DNA from: Streptococcus cuniculi | Lineage (GTDB): Bacteria; Bacillota; Bacilli; Lactobacillales; Streptococcaceae | Length of the DNA: 64,000 nt | Assembly: GCF_001921845.1 (NCBI RefSeq) | Contig: NZ_MSJM01000001.1 | Span: 276,437-340,436 of the forward strand | Direction of reading: 5' to 3' | Shown: positions 52,274-61,431 of the stretch, piece by piece | Layout of the letters: every line of letters starts with the position of its first letter | How positions within the stretch are numbered: the stretch's first letter is position 1 | Notes under the pieces: model-generated | Told to the model about the DNA's origin: nothing | Database searches by the model: none | What the model saw: only the letters and a program-made list of their open reading frames with translations | Position numbers and translations under genes: made by a program

Positions 52274-53278
52274 TTACCATGCAAACTGATAACGTGTTTT
52301 ATGTTCAAATATCTGCCCTTTCTCCAGTAAAATGGAGCCAAAATCAGGGACATTGCAGGCATTGGGGAGGCCTTGGCATTCTAGACTAAAGGCTCCGTGA
52401 TAGGTTGCCATCTCCTCGCTTGGAAAATTGTAGGTATAGATGACCACCGCTGGCTGGTTGGTCGCAACTGTCAATCGAACCTTCTGGTCTGGGCTAATGA
52501 CCTCGACGGGTTCAGCCACCTGATCCAAGATCCAAGGATGATCATAGCCCTTGACCAAGGCATTCTGCGGGTGTTCCAAGCTAAATCCTTGGGCAAAGGT
52601 AGCCCCTGTGCGGAAGTCAAAAGGTGTACCGTCAACGGCTTCCAAGATGCCAAGCGGCAAATTATCCTCACCGAGTGGAACATAGGTCTGGGCTGCAATT
52701 CGCACACGGTGGTCGGCCACATCCTGTGTGACATCTCCTGTCAGATTGAAATAGACATGGTTGGTCGGATTGAAAATCGTATCCTTGTCCGATTGAGCAG
52801 TATAGGTAATCTCTACAGCATTGTCTGGTGTCAAGCGATAGCGCGCGGTCACGCGCACATTTCCTGGAAATCCATTAAAGCCATCTGCCAGTTGGATGGA
52901 GAATGTAAGGCTATTTGTTGCCTCATCAAGCTCCACATCCCAGTATTGTTCATTGGCTGTGTTTACACCGCCATGCAAGGTGCGCCCTGGCTCATTTTCG
53001 GTAAAGCGATAGGTTTGCCCCTTAATCTCAGCCTGCGCACCTGAGATGCGCCCTGCAACTGGTACAATGGTCGCACCGGGATAAGCATCCTTTGCCTGAT
53101 ATTCCTCGTCTGAGGACGCAGACATGGTCAGATTGCGCAGTCCACCATTTTCCTCCACAGGCACCAAGATTTCTACAATTCGTGCCCCAAAATTGGTCAA
53201 GGTCAGCTGCATACCAGCTTCGTTGACCAGACAGTATTGTTTTGCTTTTTCACTTCCAAATGGACGAACTTCTATCAT
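52274..53278 (-). CDS. galM: Aldose 1-epimerase (mutarotase)
   Basis: 334 residues. NFGARIVEILVP, the catalytic-His pair region TLHGGVNTANEQYWD and NPTNHVYFNLTG, and the ending ALECQ-type SLECQGLPNACN fit GalM. It converts alpha and beta anomers of galactose or glucose. It lies downstream of the PTS/bgaC genes behind a hairpin, and in pneumococcus galM also closes the bgaC-gad operon. Confidence 0.92.
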   Translation of the reverse strand: MIEVRPFGSEKAKQYCLVNEAGMQLTLTNFGARIVEILVPVEENGGLRNLTMSASSDEEYQAKDAYPGATIVPVAGRISGAQAEIKGQTYRFTENEPGRTLHGGVNTANEQYWDVELDEATNSLTFSIQLADGFNGFPGNVRVTARYRLTPDNAVEITYTAQSDKDTIFNPTNHVYFNLTGDVTQDVADHRVRIAAQTYVPLGEDNLPLGILEAVDGTPFDFRTGATFAQGFSLEHPQNALVKGYDHPWILDQVAEPVEVISPDQKVRLTVATNQPAVVIYTYNFPSEEMATYHGAFSLECQGLPNACNVPDFGSILLEKGQIFEHKTRYQFAW

Positions 53279-53378
53279 ATTTTCTCCTTTTCAACTGATA
53301 ATCTTATCTTCATTATACACTATTTTCTATGGTTCCTATTCCCGCAGATACAGCTGAATTTCTTTAAACATCAACAAA

Positions 53379-53404
53379 CAGGAGCTGACATTTGTCAACT
53401 CCTG
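53379..53404 (-). terminator. Hairpin after the PTS IIA gene
   Basis: CAGGAGTTGAC/GTCAGCTCCTG with a 4-base loop, then TTTGTTG on the minus strand. It may lower galM expression relative to the PTS genes. Confidence 0.65.
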
Positions 53405-53418
53405 AGGATACTTAAAGC

Positions 53419-53823
53419 CTATTCATCTTCATCGTCCGACATGCTGTTCAACACATCGTTGACATATTGGACGTATTCTGATGTGCTTTCATGGTAATAC
53501 GAGCTTGTTCCAAGAAGAGCATCATTGATAAAACGAATCACCATCGGCATATTCATTCCTGCATAGAGCTCAATCGCACGCCCTTCCAGAATCAATTTGC
53601 TGACAACGTTACAAGGTGTACCACCTAGCAAATCCGCAAAGACAACGAAATCGTCTAATCCTTCAATCGTATCTAAAAATTTTGCCTGAAATTCTTCTGG
53701 ACCTTCTGCTGGAAGCAAGGCAACTGTATGAATATTGTCTTGTGGACCCATAATCATCTCTGTACTTTGCTTCAAGCCCTCACAGAATTGTCCATGGCTT
53801 ACTAATACTAAATGTTTACTCAT
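53419..53823 (-). CDS. gadF: PTS mannose-family EIIA (GadF-like)
   Basis: 134 residues. LVLVSHGQFCEGLKQSTEMIMG carries the phosphorylated His10, and DLLGGTPCNVV is conserved in mannose-family IIA. It receives phosphate from HPr and passes it to IIB. Last of the IIB-IIC-IID-IIA genes. Confidence 0.9.
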   Translation of the reverse strand: MSKHLVLVSHGQFCEGLKQSTEMIMGPQDNIHTVALLPAEGPEEFQAKFLDTIEGLDDFVVFADLLGGTPCNVVSKLILEGRAIELYAGMNMPMVIRFINDALLGTSSYYHESTSEYVQYVNDVLNSMSDDEDE

Positions 53824-53833
53824 AGAGGATACC

Positions 53834-54652
53834 TTACATCATTCCAAATGCGAAGTGACCTAGGGCTGATAGAGCAACGGCTGCTATAATGATAAGCAAG
53901 ATTGCTTTTGTAGACGTCATACCTTTACGGCCAAGCAACCAGAAGATTGCACCTGTAATCACAGCTGGTACCAAGCGTGGGAAGATTTGGTTAATCATGT
54001 CTTGAATCATGATTGCCTTGTCACCGATATGCGGTGTCCAAGTCACTTCAACGTTAATCATAGTTGCAATCATCGCACCGAGCATGAAGACCCCAAGAAC
54101 AGAAGCTGCATCTACAAGGGCAGTCAATTTGCTACGCATTGTTGTAACGAGAGTTGTTCCTTCTTTATAAGCAAATTCCAACTGTTTCCAACGGAAAATA
54201 TCGTACACAACTGCTACGGCAACCCACATCGCAATACCGATGGCAGAGCCAGCTTTCGCTTGAGTTGCTGCGATAGATCCCATAATCGCTGGCACAAGTG
54301 AACCAAAGATGGAATCTCCAATAGGTGCAAATGGCCCCATCAAACCAGTTTTCACACCATTCACCGCATCTTTAGATGCAACACCTTCATTTTCTTCCAA
54401 GGCAAGGTCAATCCCTGCAATGATCGTATGGAAGAATGGTGATGTATTGAAAAATTGGGTATGCAATTGCATCATTTCTTTCAGCTCAGGAGTGCCATCT
54501 CCGTACATTTTACGAAGCTGTGGCAAGAGCATATAGAGATAACCAGAACCCTGCATCCGTTCATAGTTCCAACCAAGTTGGTAGGTGAACATGCTACGTT
54601 TGTTAATTTGATTAAAATCTTCTTTAGTCAGTTTGTAATTAGATTTCATCAT
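53834..54652 (-). CDS. gadE: PTS mannose-family EIID (GadE-like)
   Basis: 272 residues if started at the ATG-ATG pair near 54652, which has GGGGAA seven bases upstream. It overlaps the IIC end. LTKEDFNQINKRSMFTYQLGWNYERMQGSGYLYMLLP and GVKTGLMGPFAPIGDSIFGSLVPAIMGSIAA are the IID signature. Part of the membrane complex with IIC. Confidence 0.92.
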   Translation of the reverse strand: MMKSNYKLTKEDFNQINKRSMFTYQLGWNYERMQGSGYLYMLLPQLRKMYGDGTPELKEMMQLHTQFFNTSPFFHTIIAGIDLALEENEGVASKDAVNGVKTGLMGPFAPIGDSIFGSLVPAIMGSIAATQAKAGSAIGIAMWVAVAVVYDIFRWKQLEFAYKEGTTLVTTMRSKLTALVDAASVLGVFMLGAMIATMINVEVTWTPHIGDKAIMIQDMINQIFPRLVPAVITGAIFWLLGRKGMTSTKAILLIIIAAVALSALGHFAFGMM

Positions 54653-55556
54653 CTTCAATTTCCCCACTTTCTGCATTAGTCGGAGCTGCAACGACAGTCA
54701 CATTTTGGCCATTCTTGTAATGAAGAACTGCAAGACCGATACCGATTACGGCGATTGCAACCATTGGTAAACCTTTATCGAATGCTGATGATGAGAAGCC
54801 GATTGCTGCTTCTGCTGATTCATCATAGGCACCTGCAAGTGTGCCAACAGCACCACTAAGAGTTGAAAGACCACCAAATACAATTGTCATCATTGCAGTA
54901 ATCGCAAATCCCATACCAAGGTAGTGGAGGTTGCGTTTAAGTGGAAGATAGTGAAGCAAGATTGCAAATCCAAGACCTGGAAGCATACGAGCTGCAAGGG
55001 TCAAACCTGCTGCAATCCATTTGTATTGTGGCAATTCAATAGTTGTAACCATAGTTTCAACAAGACCGCCACCAAAGGCAAGGGCAAGAAGAACTGGAAC
55101 TGCACGAGAAGCTGCCCAAGGAATCGCACCTAGAAGATAGTTGCGCTCAATTCCTTTGTAGTCAAAGCGTTCCACTGCTGCGTCCACACGGTGAGCAAAG
55201 TAAGTAGTTGTGAAACGACCGAGGATATCCGCATAAGTCAAGAGACCTGCTACTGGTACCGCAATTGTAGAAATTGCTAGCTCAGGGTCAAGCCCTTTTG
55301 CTACTGAGAAAGCAGTTGCCAAGACCGCACCAGATGTCGCATCAATACGAGATGCACCACCGAAGGTACCAACACCAAGCACTACCAATTGAAGAGAACC
55401 ACCTATAAACAAACCAGTCTTCAAATCTCCCATAACAAGACCAGTAATGAATCCTGCAAATACAGGTGACCCGGCAGATGATACGATGGTCAACTCATCA
55501 CAGATTTGATAAGCTGAATACAAGGTAAGTAAAAGAATTTGCCACCATTGAATCAT
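54639..55556 (-). CDS. gadW: PTS mannose-family EIIC (GadW-like)
   Basis: 305 residues, about eight membrane helices (AGFITGLVMGDLKTGLFIGGSLQLVVLGVGTFGGASRIDA is the conserved IIC stretch). It forms the sugar channel with IID. Substrate inferred from the adjacent bgaC: galactose or N-acetylgalactosamine. Confidence 0.92.
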   Translation of the reverse strand: MIQWWQILLLTLYSAYQICDELTIVSSAGSPVFAGFITGLVMGDLKTGLFIGGSLQLVVLGVGTFGGASRIDATSGAVLATAFSVAKGLDPELAISTIAVPVAGLLTYADILGRFTTTYFAHRVDAAVERFDYKGIERNYLLGAIPWAASRAVPVLLALAFGGGLVETMVTTIELPQYKWIAAGLTLAARMLPGLGFAILLHYLPLKRNLHYLGMGFAITAMMTIVFGGLSTLSGAVGTLAGAYDESAEAAIGFSSSAFDKGLPMVAIAVIGIGLAVLHYKNGQNVTVVAAPTNAESGEIEDDEI

Positions 55557-55637
55557 GATGTAACCTCCTAAAAATTTTTTATAATTGTTTCATGTCTTCC
55601 TCTCGATGAGTGGCAGACAAGGATAACCAAATTGTGT

Positions 55638-56123
55638 TTATCTTACCTTATCAAGTAATGGTAAGAAGTCTTTTGCAGTATCACCTGGCACCATTTGATG
55701 AATCAATTTCACGCCTTTAGCATTCAATTCATCAAAGACCTTGATATCCTCGTCCACCACGTTTACAGAACGGGTCACAGAGCGAGTTTCAGGTGATTGG
55801 GACATATTGCCGACATTCAATTCTGGAATAGATACGCCTTGCTCTACCAAGCCCAAGAGTGGAGCTGGTTTTTTCGCAACGATAAAGAGGCGTTGGGAAT
55901 CATATTTTCCTGCTAAGATATTTGCTGCAGCCTTATCAACTGGTAAGACAGACAATTTCACCCCTGCTGGGCAAGCTAGTTTCAAGCCTGATTTTTCAAT
56001 GTCATTGTTCACGACATCGTTATCCACGACCATAATCCGTGAAATGTTTAATTTTGTGGTCCAAAGATTTGCCACCTGTCCATGGATCAAACGTCCATCG
56101 ATCCGAACTCCTATAATTGCCAT
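55638..56123 (-). CDS. gadV: PTS mannose-family EIIB (GadV-like)
   Basis: 161 residues. IGVRIDGRLIHGQVANLWTTKL holds the phosphorylated His15, the standard IIB start. VDNDVVNND follows. It starts 19 bp after bgaC. Confidence 0.93.
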   Translation of the reverse strand: MAIIGVRIDGRLIHGQVANLWTTKLNISRIMVVDNDVVNNDIEKSGLKLACPAGVKLSVLPVDKAAANILAGKYDSQRLFIVAKKPAPLLGLVEQGVSIPELNVGNMSQSPETRSVTRSVNVVDEDIKVFDELNAKGVKLIHQMVPGDTAKDFLPLLDKVR

Positions 56124-56142
56124 AGTATTCTCCTTTTACTAT

Positions 56143-57918
56143 TTATAAATCTTTATAGACATGTTCCTGTGAAAAACGAAGATTCTCTCTATATTTGCCT
56201 TCTGTTTCAAAGACAATAATCTCATTTTCTCCTTTCTTTAAGTATCCTTTTGGTATATAGAGGGAAAGGATCGGACCTTTTTCCCAGAAACGACCTATAT
56301 TTTCTTGGTTGATAAAGACAACCCCCTTGCCAAATCCTGTCATATCAAGATAGGTGTCTTGACAATGCTCAATCGTGACATGGTAACGATAAAAAGCTGG
56401 TTGGTCTTCTTCCCATTCGTTTGTAAATGCAAGCCCATCTAGCCGATCAAGCGGTAGCGGATACATGTCCCACTGGCCGATAAAGTGCAAGTCTGCCATC
56501 ACTCCTCGACCGAGCCCCTTGGCTTGGGTCGGAGCCGTTAACTTATGACCGTAATTCACACGGCCCATATTTTCCACTAAAATCGTTAATTCTGCTTCTT
56601 GATTGGCTTGCTGGAAGTGTATTTCTTCACCGATTTCTTCTTGGTACTGGGTCGCTAGTTTTTGACCATCTAGAAATACCTGAAGGCGATCTCTAGCATC
56701 GATGATACGCAAGCGCTCACCATCTTGTGCATCCCGTTCGATTCGTGTCTGGTAACAAGTATAGCCGACAGTCTGACCGAGTTCTTCCATTGATTTCGGA
56801 TAAAAGGCTTTCTGGCAATCGCTTACATTTTTCAATGTTGCAAATAAGCTCACCTTATCATTCAAGGATACGGTCGGATAAGCTACTGCTTCTTTGACCA
56901 AGGGCTCCGCATAGTCAAGCTGCGGATAGCGTTCTTTCATCAAGGCTTGTAGGGCATAGAATTTCTTGGTTGGATTGCCCGCCTCATCTAAAATTGCATC
57001 ATAGTCATAGGAGGTAATCTGCGGTAAATCAATCTGTCCCCGCGCTGAACAGCCATTCATGAAGCCGAAATTTGTTCCACCGTGGAACATGTAGAGATTG
57101 ATACTTCCTAGCTCAATGGTTTCCATGACAGCCTGAGCCAGTTCGTCTGGATCTCTGCGAATGACCTCTTCTCCCCAGCGGTTGAACCAGCCATCCCAAA
57201 ATTCCATACACATGAGTGGCCATTTTTTATCGTGTTCATCAAAGAAGGCCTGTAACTGCTCGAAATTTCCTTTGGCGTTGGAGCCGAAGTTTGCGGTAGC
57301 AAGGATATCCTCATCCAGTAAGGTTCCAGCCCGCAAGGTGGCTCTCCATGAACCATCTGATGTAAATAGGGGGGCGTTTAGCCCGTATTTTCTCATCAAA
57401 GCTGCAACTGCTCGCAAGTATTCCTTATCTTCACCGTAAGAGCCGTACTCGTTTTCTACTTGGAACATCAGGATATTGCCCCCTTGGGCCAACTGATGCT
57501 TGGCTAGCTTAGGCAAGAGAAAGGCGTAATAATCCTCCACATGTTGGAGATAGGCTTCCTCTCGTGAACGCACGCGCACCTGCTCGGTCAAGAGCCAGGC
57601 CGGAAGACCACCCCACTCCCACTCTGCGCAGATATAGGGAGACGGCCGAACAATGGCATACAAGCCAAGTTCCTGCGCCATCGTCAAAAAGCGCTCAACG
57701 TCTAAGATGCCTTCTGTTGTGAATACCCCTTTTTGAGGCTCATGTAAATTCCAAGGAACATAGGTTTCAACGGTATTAAAGCCCAGAGCCTTCAAATTAT
57801 ACAAGGAATGATACCAGTCATCCGGATGCACTCGAAAATAGTGAATCGCCCCTGATAGGATTTTGAATGGCTGATCATTGAGATAAAAATCATCTCGAAT
57901 CTGAAAAGTATTCACCAC
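56143..57918 (-). CDS. bgaC: GH35 beta-galactosidase BgaC
   Basis: 591 residues, a TIM barrel plus beta domains. Catalytic residues fit Glu157 (MFQVENEYGSYG, acid/base) and Glu239 (CMEFWDGWF, nucleophile). There is no signal peptide. Pneumococcal BgaC of this type cuts terminal beta-1,3-galactose from N-acetylglucosamine. First gene of bgaC-IIB-IIC-IID-IIA. Confidence 0.94.
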   Translation of the reverse strand: MVNTFQIRDDFYLNDQPFKILSGAIHYFRVHPDDWYHSLYNLKALGFNTVETYVPWNLHEPQKGVFTTEGILDVERFLTMAQELGLYAIVRPSPYICAEWEWGGLPAWLLTEQVRVRSREEAYLQHVEDYYAFLLPKLAKHQLAQGGNILMFQVENEYGSYGEDKEYLRAVAALMRKYGLNAPLFTSDGSWRATLRAGTLLDEDILATANFGSNAKGNFEQLQAFFDEHDKKWPLMCMEFWDGWFNRWGEEVIRRDPDELAQAVMETIELGSINLYMFHGGTNFGFMNGCSARGQIDLPQITSYDYDAILDEAGNPTKKFYALQALMKERYPQLDYAEPLVKEAVAYPTVSLNDKVSLFATLKNVSDCQKAFYPKSMEELGQTVGYTCYQTRIERDAQDGERLRIIDARDRLQVFLDGQKLATQYQEEIGEEIHFQQANQEAELTILVENMGRVNYGHKLTAPTQAKGLGRGVMADLHFIGQWDMYPLPLDRLDGLAFTNEWEEDQPAFYRYHVTIEHCQDTYLDMTGFGKGVVFINQENIGRFWEKGPILSLYIPKGYLKKGENEIIVFETEGKYRENLRFSQEHVYKDL

Positions 57919-57953
57919 GTCCTCCTTGTAACCGTTTTCTATTCTTTATCAAT

Positions 57954-57984
57954 ATATTAACATAAACTACTGGTTATGTCCAGT
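57954..57984 (-). promoter_or_regulatory. bgaC promoter with palindromic operator
   Basis: TGGACA, 17 bp, TAATAT on the minus strand. The palindrome ACTGGTTATGTCCAGT (57969-57984) covers the -35 and would suit the divergent GntR regulator. Confidence 0.6.
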
Positions 57985-58076
57985 TGTTTTTAAAAAAATT
58001 TTCTTTTTTTATCAAGATTTAGTATAATAAGTATCATAAGATGTATGAAAATTCGTAATGTTAGAAAGGGAACACC

Positions 58077-58787
58077 ATGAAAATACCAAAATACCAACAA
58101 GTACAAAATGACTTACGGCACCAAATCATTTCTGGAAAATTTGAAAATGGGGATAAATTTTATACCGAAGCTGAATTGACCAAACTCTACAATGTCAGCT
58201 CGATCACCGTCATCCGCGCCGTCAATGAATTAGTGAAGGACGGCTACCTTGTCCGCCAACAAGGAAAAGGAACCTTTGTCTCCCGCTCTCGCAAGGGCAA
58301 ACTGGTTGAATTTTCGGATATTGAAGTCTTTTCACTTGAAGAAGAAAGTGTCAAAGTCTTGACCTGCGAAAAGGGTAATGACCCCCGTATCCTTGAAGAA
58401 CTTTCTCTGGATAAGACGTCCTACTACTATAAAATTATCCGCGTGCGCTATGCAAAGGATGCTCCTTATATTTATCAGCAGTCCTATATTCCTGCTCGCT
58501 ACATCAAAAACCCTGAGGCTCCCCTCTCCCATTTCCAATCCATCTACCAACGTTTTAAACTGGATTTTAACCTCCATATGTCCGAGGAGCTCTATTCTGA
58601 GACCAATGAAGTGGTCTTTCCTACTCCAACAGAAGTGGCGACACATCTCCAGATGGCAAAAGATGAGCCAAGTATCCTGCAAATTCGCACCACTAAGCGA
58701 ACAGGTAGTGAAGAAGTGTTGGAATACATTGAAACCTACAAACATTGGAAATTCTTCAAATTTGAAATCGTTGCGAATAAACATTAA
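58077..58787 (+). CDS. bgaR: GntR/UTRA regulator of the bgaC locus (BgaR-like)
   Basis: 236 residues. GntR winged helix (GDKFYTEAELTKLYNVSSITVIRAVNELVKDGYLVRQQGKGTFVS), then a UTRA sugar-sensing domain (YYKIIRVRYAKDAPYIYQQSYIPARYIKN). Divergent from bgaC with 158 bp between. In pneumococcus a GntR gene occupies the same place. TATAAT at 58023-58028 is the likely -10. Confidence 0.85.
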   Translation: MKIPKYQQVQNDLRHQIISGKFENGDKFYTEAELTKLYNVSSITVIRAVNELVKDGYLVRQQGKGTFVSRSRKGKLVEFSDIEVFSLEEESVKVLTCEKGNDPRILEELSLDKTSYYYKIIRVRYAKDAPYIYQQSYIPARYIKNPEAPLSHFQSIYQRFKLDFNLHMSEELYSETNEVVFPTPTEVATHLQMAKDEPSILQIRTTKRTGSEEVLEYIETYKHWKFFKFEIVANKH

Positions 58788-58806
58788 AATGATTAGAACT
58801 ACAAAA

Positions 58807-58845
58807 ATAAACGAGGTTGGGTACATCTGTCCCAACCTCGTTTAT
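58807..58845. terminator. Bidirectional terminator between two gntR genes
   Basis: ATAAACGAGGTTGGG / CCCAACCTCGTTTAT, 15-bp perfect arms with a 9-base loop, between convergent genes. The GAGGTTGGG core is shared with other hairpin elements in the window. Confidence 0.85.
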
Positions 58846-58855
58846 GTATTCTGAC

Positions 58856-59587
58856 TTATTCTCCCCGTGTATGGCTAATCTTGTACCGAAATTGATCGGC
58901 ACGCGCAATACTAAAGGTGTACTCAATCATGCGATTCTTATCATTATAGGTCTTACGAATCAGGTGTAGAACCGCATCCCCATTATGAATATCTAGTAGC
59001 TTCGCTTCATTTTCAAGAGCGATGCTGGCATAAAATTCCTCTTCTGCTAGGCGAATGACTTGATCGTAGTCCTCAGCAAAAATTTCATAAAGCGGCCGCA
59101 CCTGCAACTCTGTTTCAGATAAGGAATCAAATATCAGCGCTGGTACATAGGTCCGCTCCAGCATCATGGGAATCCCATCGGCCAAGCGCAGGCGCTCCAA
59201 TTCAAAGATAGGCTCACCGATGGCAACCTGCAAGCGTTGCGCCAGAAAATCCGTCGCCTGAATGCGCTCAAAGGACAAAATCTCTGTTTTCGGTACCCGA
59301 CCGACCCGACGCATTTGCTCGGTAAAGCTATAGGTCATGGACAAATCAACAGCCTGTTGACCAACTTCTGATACAAAGGTCCCCTTACCATGAACCTTAT
59401 AGACTAGTCCTCTTTTTTCTAATTCCTGTAAGGCTAAACGGACAGTAATCCGACTGACGCCATACACCTGGGTCAATTCTCTTTCGGAGAGTAATTTCTC
59501 ATTTGCCTCCATTTTCTCTCGAATCTCTGTTTCAAGCGTCTCCACTAATTGTAGATAAAGAGGCTTTGTGCTAGATATATCGGCCAT
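58856..59587 (-). CDS. GntR/UTRA family regulator
   Basis: 243 residues from MADISSTKPLYLQLVETLE, preceded by AAAGGAG. Winged helix NEKLLSERELTQVYGVSRITVRLALQELEKRGLVYKVHGKGTFVS and a UTRA domain (FELERLRLADGIPMMLERTYVP). It resembles the NagR/YvoA type sensors of amino sugars, but the ligand is not known. Self-regulation is suggested by GGTTATAACC at 59606-59615 between its promoter and start. Confidence 0.85.
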   Translation of the reverse strand: MADISSTKPLYLQLVETLETEIREKMEANEKLLSERELTQVYGVSRITVRLALQELEKRGLVYKVHGKGTFVSEVGQQAVDLSMTYSFTEQMRRVGRVPKTEILSFERIQATDFLAQRLQVAIGEPIFELERLRLADGIPMMLERTYVPALIFDSLSETELQVRPLYEIFAEDYDQVIRLAEEEFYASIALENEAKLLDIHNGDAVLHLIRKTYNDKNRMIEYTFSIARADQFRYKISHTRGE

Positions 59588-59605
59588 AATATCTACTCCT
59601 TTATC

Positions 59606-59650
59606 GGTTATAACCACTATAAGTATAGGCTATTTTCGGCCGAAATGCAA
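59606..59650 (-). promoter_or_regulatory. Promoter and palindromes of the second gntR gene
   Basis: TTGCAT, 17 bp, TATACT (59622-59650) on the minus strand. A 12-bp palindrome TTTCGGCCGAAA (59634-59645) lies in the spacer and GGTTATAACC follows the -10. Confidence 0.6.
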
Positions 59651-59749
59651 GTTTAAAAATACCCCACCTAATGTTTTTTACATCATCTTTCCGTTTTGAT
59701 GGAATACCGCAACTATAGCCAGAGTAACGTATTAACAGCAGCTACAGTC

Positions 59750-59974
59750 CTATAACTTACCAAAGAAAAATCGAGCCAATGGTCCTGCAACAAAGAAATT
59801 TAAAAGCAGCGCTATAACCGCATTGCCCAGCCAAGCAAGTCCGTAAGTCGCAGGACTAAATGGCACCTGACTAACAACCACTCTATAAAAAGACATGCCC
59901 ATGAACATTTCGTGTAAGTCATTTGCAAAAGAAAACGTTTGTATGTTCCACCCCCCTTGCATCCTTTGAAACAT
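59750..59974 (-). pseudogene. Possible remnant of a DUF2798-like membrane protein
   Basis: The last 40 residues (SPATYGLAWLGNAVIALLLNFFVAGPLARFFF) look like the second half of small DUF2798 proteins. The front (MFQRMQGGWNIQTFSFANDL) does not give the expected first helix, and no ribosome binding site is seen. A decayed gene is the likeliest reading. Low certainty. Confidence 0.35.
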
Positions 59975-59989
59975 TCGTTGATAGACTGA

Positions 59990-60019
59990 AAAAAACAGAG
60001 CACTGATAGCCCTGTTTCA
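59990..60019 (-). terminator. Terminator of rlmD
   Basis: Minus strand AACAGGGC / GTGCTCTGTT with a TATCA loop, then TTTTTTTC. Confidence 0.65.
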
Positions 60020-60023
60020 TCTG

Positions 60024-61394
60024 TTATAATAATTCGTTAACCTGCCGTTTGGATAATTTCACCACACACTCTGTCCTTGCAGTATGGGGGAACATATCCA
60101 CCGACTGAATATAGTCCACTTGATACACTTTGGCCAGTTGGACCAAATCACGAGCCAAGGTCGACACATTACAAGACACATAGACCATCTTTTCAGGCTG
60201 GTAGCGGACAATGGTTGCCAGCAGCTGCTCATCAAGCCCCGTCCGTGGCGGATCGACAATCACAGCATCTGCCATGTAGCCTTCCTTGTACCAACGCGGG
60301 ATAATCTCTTCTGCCAATCCCGCCTCATAATGGGTATTGGTCAAGCCCATACGCTTAGCGTTTCGTTTCGCATCCTCAATGGCTTCTGGAATAATATCCA
60401 TACCACGTAGCGATTTCACTTTCTTTGCAAAGGCAAAGCCGATAGTCCCCACGCCACAATAGGCATCAATCAGCTGTTCATGCCCTCGAATATCTAGCGC
60501 CTTAACGGCTTCACCATATAAGACTTCTGTCTGCTCTGGATTCAACTGGTAAAATGCACGCGGTGACAAGGCAAACTCATAGCCCAACACAGACTCCTCA
60601 ATCGCCTCTTGTCCCCAGATGATTTCCGTCTTCTCCCCGTAAATCTCACTCGACTTTTTGCTATGCCAATTGACTGCTACCGTCACAATCTCTGGAAATG
60701 TCCCGACTAGCTCTTCTACTAAGCGAGTCAGATTAACCTGACTAGACGTCACAAAAATCAACTGAATCTGCCCAGTCTCCCGAGCCCGTCGCACCATGAC
60801 CGTCCGAATACCGCTACTCCTGCGCTCATCATAAATCGGAATCCGGTGTTTCGTGAGCAAGGCTGCGACCTGATTGATGACCGCCTGCGTCATTTTATCT
60901 TGTACTAAACAGTCCTGAATGGCAATCAAGCGATGAGAATGCTCGGCATAAAGCCCCGCCTGAACCTTCCCTTTGATGAGTCGCGTCTGAAACTGCAATT
61001 TTGCACGATAATATCTCGGCTCTTTCATTCCAATGGTCGGGCGAATCTCATAGTCTTCAAAACCTGCTGGCTGAAATTTTTTCAAGGCCTGACGGAGCAG
61101 GTCGGTCTTGAAATCCAACTGCTGGTCATAGCGTAAGTGCATGATTTGACAACCGCCACATGCCTCATATAAAGCACAAGCTGGTACCACCCGAAACTTG
61201 GACGCGCGATTTACCTTGAGCAAACGTGCCTCCACAAAATTCCGCTTAACAGCCGTCACCTGACAATAGACTTCTTCACCCTTTAGCGCTCCAGGTACAA
61301 AGACCAAGGTCTTCTGATAAAAGCCAATCCCTTCACCATTGATGCCCATTCGCTTAATTTTTAAGGCAATCCGTTGTTTTACTTGTATACTCAT
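60024..61394 (-). CDS. rlmD: 23S rRNA (uracil-5-)-methyltransferase RlmD/RumA type
   Basis: 456 residues. An N-terminal TRAM domain ([15 protein letters not shown]), an iron-sulfur cysteine set ([14 protein letters not shown]), and the SAM methyltransferase domain ([41 protein letters not shown]) are present. The catalytic Cys is in [13 protein letters not shown]. It makes 5-methyluridine in 23S rRNA (U1939 in E. coli); some Firmicute members differ in site. Divergent from recX with only 37 bp between. Confidence 0.93.
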   Translation of the reverse strand: MSIQVKQRIALKIKRMGINGEGIGFYQKTLVFVPGALKGEEVYCQVTAVKRNFVEARLLKVNRASKFRVVPACALYEACGGCQIMHLRYDQQLDFKTDLLRQALKKFQPAGFEDYEIRPTIGMKEPRYYRAKLQFQTRLIKGKVQAGLYAEHSHRLIAIQDCLVQDKMTQAVINQVAALLTKHRIPIYDERRSSGIRTVMVRRARETGQIQLIFVTSSQVNLTRLVEELVGTFPEIVTVAVNWHSKKSSEIYGEKTEIIWGQEAIEESVLGYEFALSPRAFYQLNPEQTEVLYGEAVKALDIRGHEQLIDAYCGVGTIGFAFAKKVKSLRGMDIIPEAIEDAKRNAKRMGLTNTHYEAGLAEEIIPRWYKEGYMADAVIVDPPRTGLDEQLLATIVRYQPEKMVYVSCNVSTLARDLVQLAKVYQVDYIQSVDMFPHTARTECVVKLSKRQVNELL

Positions 61395-61400
61395 AATACT

Positions 61401-61425
61401 ATTTTACCGAAATTTCGTGTATAAT
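61401..61425. promoter_or_regulatory. Divergent rlmD/recX -10 elements around a palindrome
   Basis: TAAAAT on the minus strand (61401-61406) and TATAAT on the plus strand (61420-61425) each end six bases from a start codon. The 10-bp palindrome CGAAATTTCG (61408-61417) lies between. If both are used, both mRNAs would be leaderless or nearly so. The -35 boxes are weak. Confidence 0.45.
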
Positions 61426-61431
61426 GAAAGA

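Noticed and set aside
58332..58835. A 167-residue minus-strand frame
   Set aside because: Antisense to the bgaR-like gene, which has clear GntR and UTRA motifs.
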